This document shows, in pieces, positions 60,191 to 64,000 of a stretch of 64,000 nucleotides of DNA. The stretch comes from Eutrigla gurnardus (Eukaryota > Chordata > Actinopteri > Perciformes > Triglidae), in assembly GCA_963514095.1 (NCBI GenBank), contig OY741283.1, forward strand, positions 7,168,906-7,232,905. Reading direction: 5' to 3'. How positions within the stretch are numbered: the stretch's first letter is position 1; every line of letters begins with the position of its first letter. The position numbers and the translations under genes were made by a program. The notes below the pieces were generated by a model that did no database searches, was not told the DNA's origin, and saw nothing but the letters and a program-made list of their open reading frames with translations.

Positions 60191-61460
60191 ACACACTGCA
60201 CTAAACCTTCCCATCCACTGAGTTTGTCAATGACACTTCACATTTCCCAAAGGCCCACTTACTTTTCACATCTAACCACAAAATCCCTCCTCGACCTCTC
60301 ACTGTTCATCTCTGTGTCATTGTCTTACTTTTGGGAATGAGTGGCCCAGTTATCAACAATGTCTGATTCTCATCAGTCATATCATCATCACACATAAAGA
60401 AATATAGATGAGTGGAGTGATAATAAGGGTCTATTATCAGTAATTATTATTTCCTACAATGTCACGATGAACTGTGCATTATGAGCTTTGTGAAGACGGA
60501 CGTCACAGCGTTGTATTTCATAGGTCTACCTGATAAAGAGGCTGCTCTTTAAAAATACATGTTTCAGTTTTCTCGAGGCTTTGAAATTCTGCTGCAAAAT
60601 CCATTCTGTTTGTTCACCTCTCGTCCTTTGCAATCGTTATATATTCAATAAGGTAAATCAATGAGGTGCTGAACCGGGCTTTCACCTGGATTCACCTCGT
60701 CATCGTACTCGATGAAAAGATGAAGAAAAAAACCTTCATTTTCTCCTGCAAAGCTGCACGGAAAATTAAAACGATGCAGGTGCGTGATGACGGGTTACTT
60801 TCAGAGAAAATTCACAAACAAGAGTGAGGAAGACACACTTCAGATTGCAATTAATTCAATTGTAATCTACATAACTACATTATTAAGTTTAACAAAGAAC
60901 AGAAAATCGTCTTGGAACGAGATGAAAAGGGACACATACATTGTCCCCTTTGCTTATTCCTAAAGCACACCAGCACTGCTTGATGCAGCCTTATGACATC
61001 TTAAATAAGCATGTAATGATCTCACCATGTCCTATATGTGACTGTACATGCTCAGCTTTTTATTTGCTGTTGACATGAACACATTAGACATCCAAGCAGT
61101 GGCTAATTTATGTCGTAGCGCCGACGACTGCGGCGACAGCGATGGGGCTGACGGTGACAGCTATGCAGGGGGAAAAAAATGCACCTCGTCAAATCTCCCC
61201 TGACAGCTTTATCAGCAGCTGCCTGATGAACGCTGACGACAGGTCAGCTGACCGATTTGTTTATTTATTGTATTCAAATCGAGCTTAACACGGTAAGAGG
61301 AAGACACTCACCTGTTGAGGTAGATTCGTTTCTCGGTGAACTGGCCTGATCCGTGCTCCGGGTCCTCGTAGGGCTCGTTCTGGACCACCTCCACCCCCTC
61401 CCCACGTTCACTCTGCTCATTACTGTGTTTACTGATCATATACAGCTGGCCAATCCGGTA
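50824..61460 (-). CDS. pitpnc1: Cytoplasmic phosphatidylinositol transfer protein 1 (PITPNC1/RdgB-beta), 5' exon missing
   Basis: Exons in gene order are 61312-61460, 59052-59140, 58286-58293 (8 nt), 55320-55391, 54112-54207, 52163-52318, 51595-51658 and 50824-51134. All are in phase and give 314 visible residues. Only the first coding exon (about 16 residues in human) lies past the window. The lipid-transfer START-like domain shows YRIGQLYMISKHSNEQSERG, KLPSWARAVVPKIFYVTEKA, CSFLPKFSIHIETKYEDNKG, EVCFVDIVYDEIPERHYKDS, PIMCSYKLVTVKFEVWGLQT and GHRQAFAWVDEW. The last exon encodes the long-isoform tail (FPPAISISETPL, SAPSTPLSTEAPEFL, RPRKKSAPETLTLPDP), where human Ser274 and Ser299 are reported 14-3-3 sites. 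The extreme end (SLFKLPSFFSWNSSPQPE) differs from human. Class II PITPs of this type move phosphatidylinositol and phosphatidic acid between membranes. Confidence 0.95.
51898..51950. repeat. (GT)n microsatellite
   Basis: About 26 GT units in a pitpnc1 intron, between exons 51595-51658 and 52163-52318. Confidence 0.95.
52760..53120. mobile_element. Dispersed teleost repeat carrying an X-box palindrome
   Basis: This stretch includes GCTTTCTTGCTGAGGATTAG then ATGAGAAGATC near the left, CAGCTAGCTTAGCATAAA, a GGTTGCCTGGCAACC palindrome (52872-52886), and repeated GCTAAGCTAAGC near 53,024-53,046. I recall this combination from a very common interspersed repeat in spiny-rayed fish. It lies in a pitpnc1 intron, is non-coding, and I cannot name its class. 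Confidence 0.6.
53648..53715. repeat. Compound (TA)n(TG)n microsatellite
   Basis: A TA-rich run flows into about 23 TG units, then a short G run, in a pitpnc1 intron. Confidence 0.95.
54729..54741 (+). promoter_or_regulatory. CTCF-like motif in pitpnc1 intron
   Basis: CCACTAGGTGGAG matches the CTCF core CCASYAGRKGG. A second, weaker match (TGCCCCCTTGTG on the plus strand) lies near 53,217. This is motif evidence only. Confidence 0.3.
55544..55615. repeat. (CA)36 microsatellite
   Basis: A long perfect CA run about 150 bases upstream, in transcript direction, of the 72-nt pitpnc1 exon (55320-55391). Confidence 0.95.
55765..55846. repeat. (CA)41 microsatellite
   Basis: A second long perfect CA run in the same orientation, separated from the first by about 150 bases of unique DNA. 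Confidence 0.95.
56680..56702 (+). repeat. C23 homopolymer
   Basis: Twenty-three consecutive C in a pitpnc1 intron. The length may be unreliable. Confidence 0.9.
58286..58293 (-). other. pitpnc1: 8-nt microexon of pitpnc1
   Basis: On the minus strand the sequence reads TCAG, then AGTACACG, then GTGAGT. The preceding exon ends in a lone G and the following one begins with TGC. The eight bases complete GAG-TAC-ACG and restore the conserved Thr-Glu-Tyr-Thr-Cys-Ser segment. Without it the junction loses Glu-Tyr-Thr and shifts frame. A CTGAT branch-like motif lies about 25 bases upstream. Confidence 0.85.
60154..60196. repeat. Imperfect (CA)n
   Basis: About 20 CA units with one TC interruption, in a pitpnc1 intron. 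Confidence 0.9.
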
Positions 61461-62658
61461 CTGAAAGACAAAAACGGAGAATGGTCATATTAGATCAACT
61501 CTTTTATTCAATCTAGGGAGACAATTAAGGTAAGGAGCAGGTCATGCTGATGTATCGACATTGTCATGGCAACAAACTGTCCTTTATGGCTGTGTGTGTG
61601 CAATCGTGATGAGGATATTCTTAATGGAACAATATGCTCTTTGATTGAAGTCCAACAACTGACTCAACAGTATAATTTCGTAGCAGTCGTAAAAATAAAC
61701 GCAGGAGGGAAAATACCAGGATTACTGCTATCGCTGCACGGTCCCGACACCTGGGGAGGGTCGCCATAGCTGGGGGTATTATGAGCTGTCTGCAGCATCG
61801 TGACAAAGTCCTCGTATCAGGGCAGTACAACAATAGCAACAGCCAGCGAGGTGCCCCTGTACCGCGGCCCCTTGGGCCACATTAGTCGACGCCCACATCC
61901 TTCACTCGTCAACGGACGACACACTTGGCCGAATGGCACTTTGAGGTCGCCTTGACAGGCTTGTTCGTCACACTGCAACTATTTTCCATACTCTTGGAAA
62001 ACGAGAAGCATTGTGAGAGCGCTCCAGGAAAGAGATTTCCGACTGCTTGTAGAACCTATTTCCGGGCCAGGGGGAGGGGGAAATCGATACGACCCTGATG
62101 GTGACTTATGCCGCGCTGCTGGAATGCCAGCGGGTCATGTAGGACTCAACTGTAACGCACACAAACAGAGATAGCTGCGTTAAGCTAATGGAAAAAAAAA
62201 AAGAGGACTGCCTGGGATGTTAACTTGTGACATCCAGCCACAAAAAGCAAGCAATGGAGGGAAGAGAAATTTGATAGTGGAGCCAATGTGGACCGGTAAA
62301 CAAGCTCAGTGTGTAACTTCTTATATCGCAGCGAGATTATTCCCAGATGGAATGTTGATGGCCGGGTGTTTCTGAATGAACAGCTGTTGGAGCCCGTGAC
62401 ATATTTTTTCCGCTGCAGTGACACAGTCAGAGGCCAAGCATAATAGAGGAGGATCCCGTGTTTAGACAAATACAAACACAGGACAGACATACGAAGGAAA
62501 GTGGCATTAAATCTGAGCAAATTATTGATTATTTCATTACACAGAACAACACAAGTCAATGTTGTAATGAGTTTGCATTATTTTGTCCATGTTAGTTATT
62601 TTGTAAACAACTAATAGCATTAAAGTATCATTTATTAAATATTTCAGCAATCTTTAAT

Positions 62659-62873
62659 ATACAGGGTCACCCATGAAGTTGGAATAATTTGCAAATGTCT
62701 TGTCTTTTTATAGTGCAAAACAAATGTTATGGATGATTAATTTCACCTGGGGAGCGTGTGTGAAACATAATGTAATCATTGCACCGAGTCAAAAGTGATT
62801 ACTGATGCATTTAAACAGGAATAAACAGAGGATTGTGTCTGAAAAACATTCCAACTTAATGAGCAACGGTGCA
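62659..62873. mobile_element. Candidate mariner-like MITE
   Basis: The left end reads TACAGGGTCACCCATGAAG then TTGGAAT. The right end reads ATTCCAACTTAATGAGCAAC then GGTG, an imperfect inverted copy. The element is about 215 bases with TA at both flanks and no coding capacity. The size, TA flanks and inverted ends suggest a Tc1/mariner-derived MITE. Confidence 0.5.
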
Positions 62874-62895
62874 TATATATATATATATATATATA
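62873..62895. repeat. (AT)n microsatellite
   Basis: About 11 AT units directly abutting the right end of the small inverted-repeat element. The repeat may have grown from the TA target duplication. Confidence 0.9.
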
Positions 62896-64000
62896 AGGAG
62901 AAGGATGAGGTTGCCATACAAAGAGCGAAAACAAAGATGAGAGGTGGTTGAACGACGTACAAAAGTCTCCCTGCTAGATGAAAAGCATCAAAGCAGCAAA
63001 TGCCCACTCGAGGGGGGAGCACCTGAACGCCACTCTGACGGCGAGCAACAGCGTATTAACATTAAGCATCATCTTTCATGTGTCCCTCTGCTCATTGAGG
63101 GCTCAGACGAATTGTGTAAACACGCCGGCTGTTATGATCTGTTCTTCCTACCTTGCCATTGTATCGAAGCCAGCCTGCTGTCACCCTGATGAATGAGAGG
63201 CTGCTCTGTGTCATTCTTCCTGACAATTTTACATTTTAAAGATGAAAAGCGTTGCACCAACACTGTGATCAGACTGTGTCTCTTTCTGCGTCTCTGTTCG
63301 AAACACAACAGCAGGTGGTGGGGGAGCTGTGATTGTGCTGCAGCCAAGGAGAGTGCTAGTGAAGATAAGAATCCTGACAATACGACGCTAACGTGTAATA
63401 CAAATTCATCCACAGAGGGAGTAATTACTGCTCTGAGTCCTGTGTTCTCGGGTAAATGACTGGATGATGTGCTCCTGTTGTATTAAATAAAAAGGGCTTT
63501 TAAATTCTGATGTGCATTTCAGGGTTGTGCTTCTGTGTCTGGATGAGAGAGAGATCTGTTTCATAGAACTGGATGATAAAATCGATTTCATCAAGTACTT
63601 GTAAAATGTTTTATAAATGATGATTTTCACTTCAAGCTTGGAAAGTTCATAGTTCATATTCATAGCAAGCTCTCTTCTAACCACTTCAGGCAAATCCAAA
63701 TCTGTTATTGTTGTTTTTTAGCTGCCATTGACAGCCTGCTGACTCCTTGCTCACTGCTCTTAGCCGCCGCATCGCCAACTCCCATCTGCCTCTGCGCCCG
63801 GAGAAAAACGATGTCTACGGGGATCGCACCGACAACCTTCAGGTCACCAGCTCACTAAATCTGTGTCTATCTGCATATGCAGATTACCCTTCAGTCAATT
63901 CATTTTCATGTGAAGCCTTCTGGGCCTCGGCGGTGGATTTCACTAAGATATTTCTTGGTGAAATCCATCCATATTGTTTTATCTCATCTGCCCATATGGT

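Larger units (their letters stand above)
61461..64000 (-). other. pitpnc1 first intron (partial)
   Basis: More than 2.5 kb of intron. I looked for the first coding exon (MLLKEYRI-type start) and did not find it, so it lies beyond the window. The intron holds a small inverted-repeat element (62659-62873) and an AT run. No other exon is seen. Confidence 0.6.

Noticed and set aside
1..64000. CRISPR arrays, operons, ribosome binding sites, phage or plasmid functions
   Set aside because: The window is vertebrate nuclear DNA. No such structures are present, and the direct repeats seen are microsatellites or local duplications.

Overview
This is teleost fish nuclear DNA. It shows GT-AG introns, vertebrate-type multi-exon genes, dense CA/GT microsatellites and fish-type dispersed repeats. 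I rebuilt nine protein-coding genes by chaining in-phase exons. Eight are complete and the ninth runs off the right edge. There is no bacterial-style organisation, no CRISPR array, and no tRNA or rRNA that I can support.

Layout: 1-7,150 is non-coding and repeat-rich. A minus-strand immune receptor gene (CD7-like) lies at 7,596-8,881. An intergenic stretch with a dispersed fish repeat follows (8,882-13,300). Next come minus-strand jpt1 (13,745-22,355) and sumo2 (24,224-28,808). Then a compact housekeeping block alternates strands: nup85 (+), gga3 (-), mrps7 (+), mif4gd (-), slc25a19 (+), pitpnc1 (-, 5' exon beyond 64,000). The order jpt1-sumo2-nup85-gga3-mrps7-mif4gd-slc25a19 is, from memory, that of human chromosome 17q25.1. 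CD7 and PITPNC1 are also on human 17q, so the block is conserved synteny.

The genes serve different basic processes: SUMO conjugation, the nuclear pore Y complex, Golgi-endosome clathrin sorting, the mitochondrial small ribosomal subunit, SLBP/eIF4G-linked mRNA translation, mitochondrial thiamine pyrophosphate import, and lipid transfer. They do not form a pathway. What they share is architecture. sumo2/nup85, gga3/mrps7 and mif4gd/slc25a19 are head-to-head. nup85/gga3, mrps7/mif4gd and slc25a19/pitpnc1 are tail-to-tail, some with poly(A) signals only tens of bases apart.

The observations most worth following are an 8-nucleotide microexon in pitpnc1, two stop-free 3n introns in gga3, the 245-bp gga3/mrps7 spacer, tandem CCAAT boxes 31 bp apart before jpt1, and several terminal-inverted-repeat or dispersed elements. 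One repeat carries an RFX-type X-box palindrome. I found no convincing wholly new biological system. All exon coordinates come from reading splice signals and reading frame by eye.
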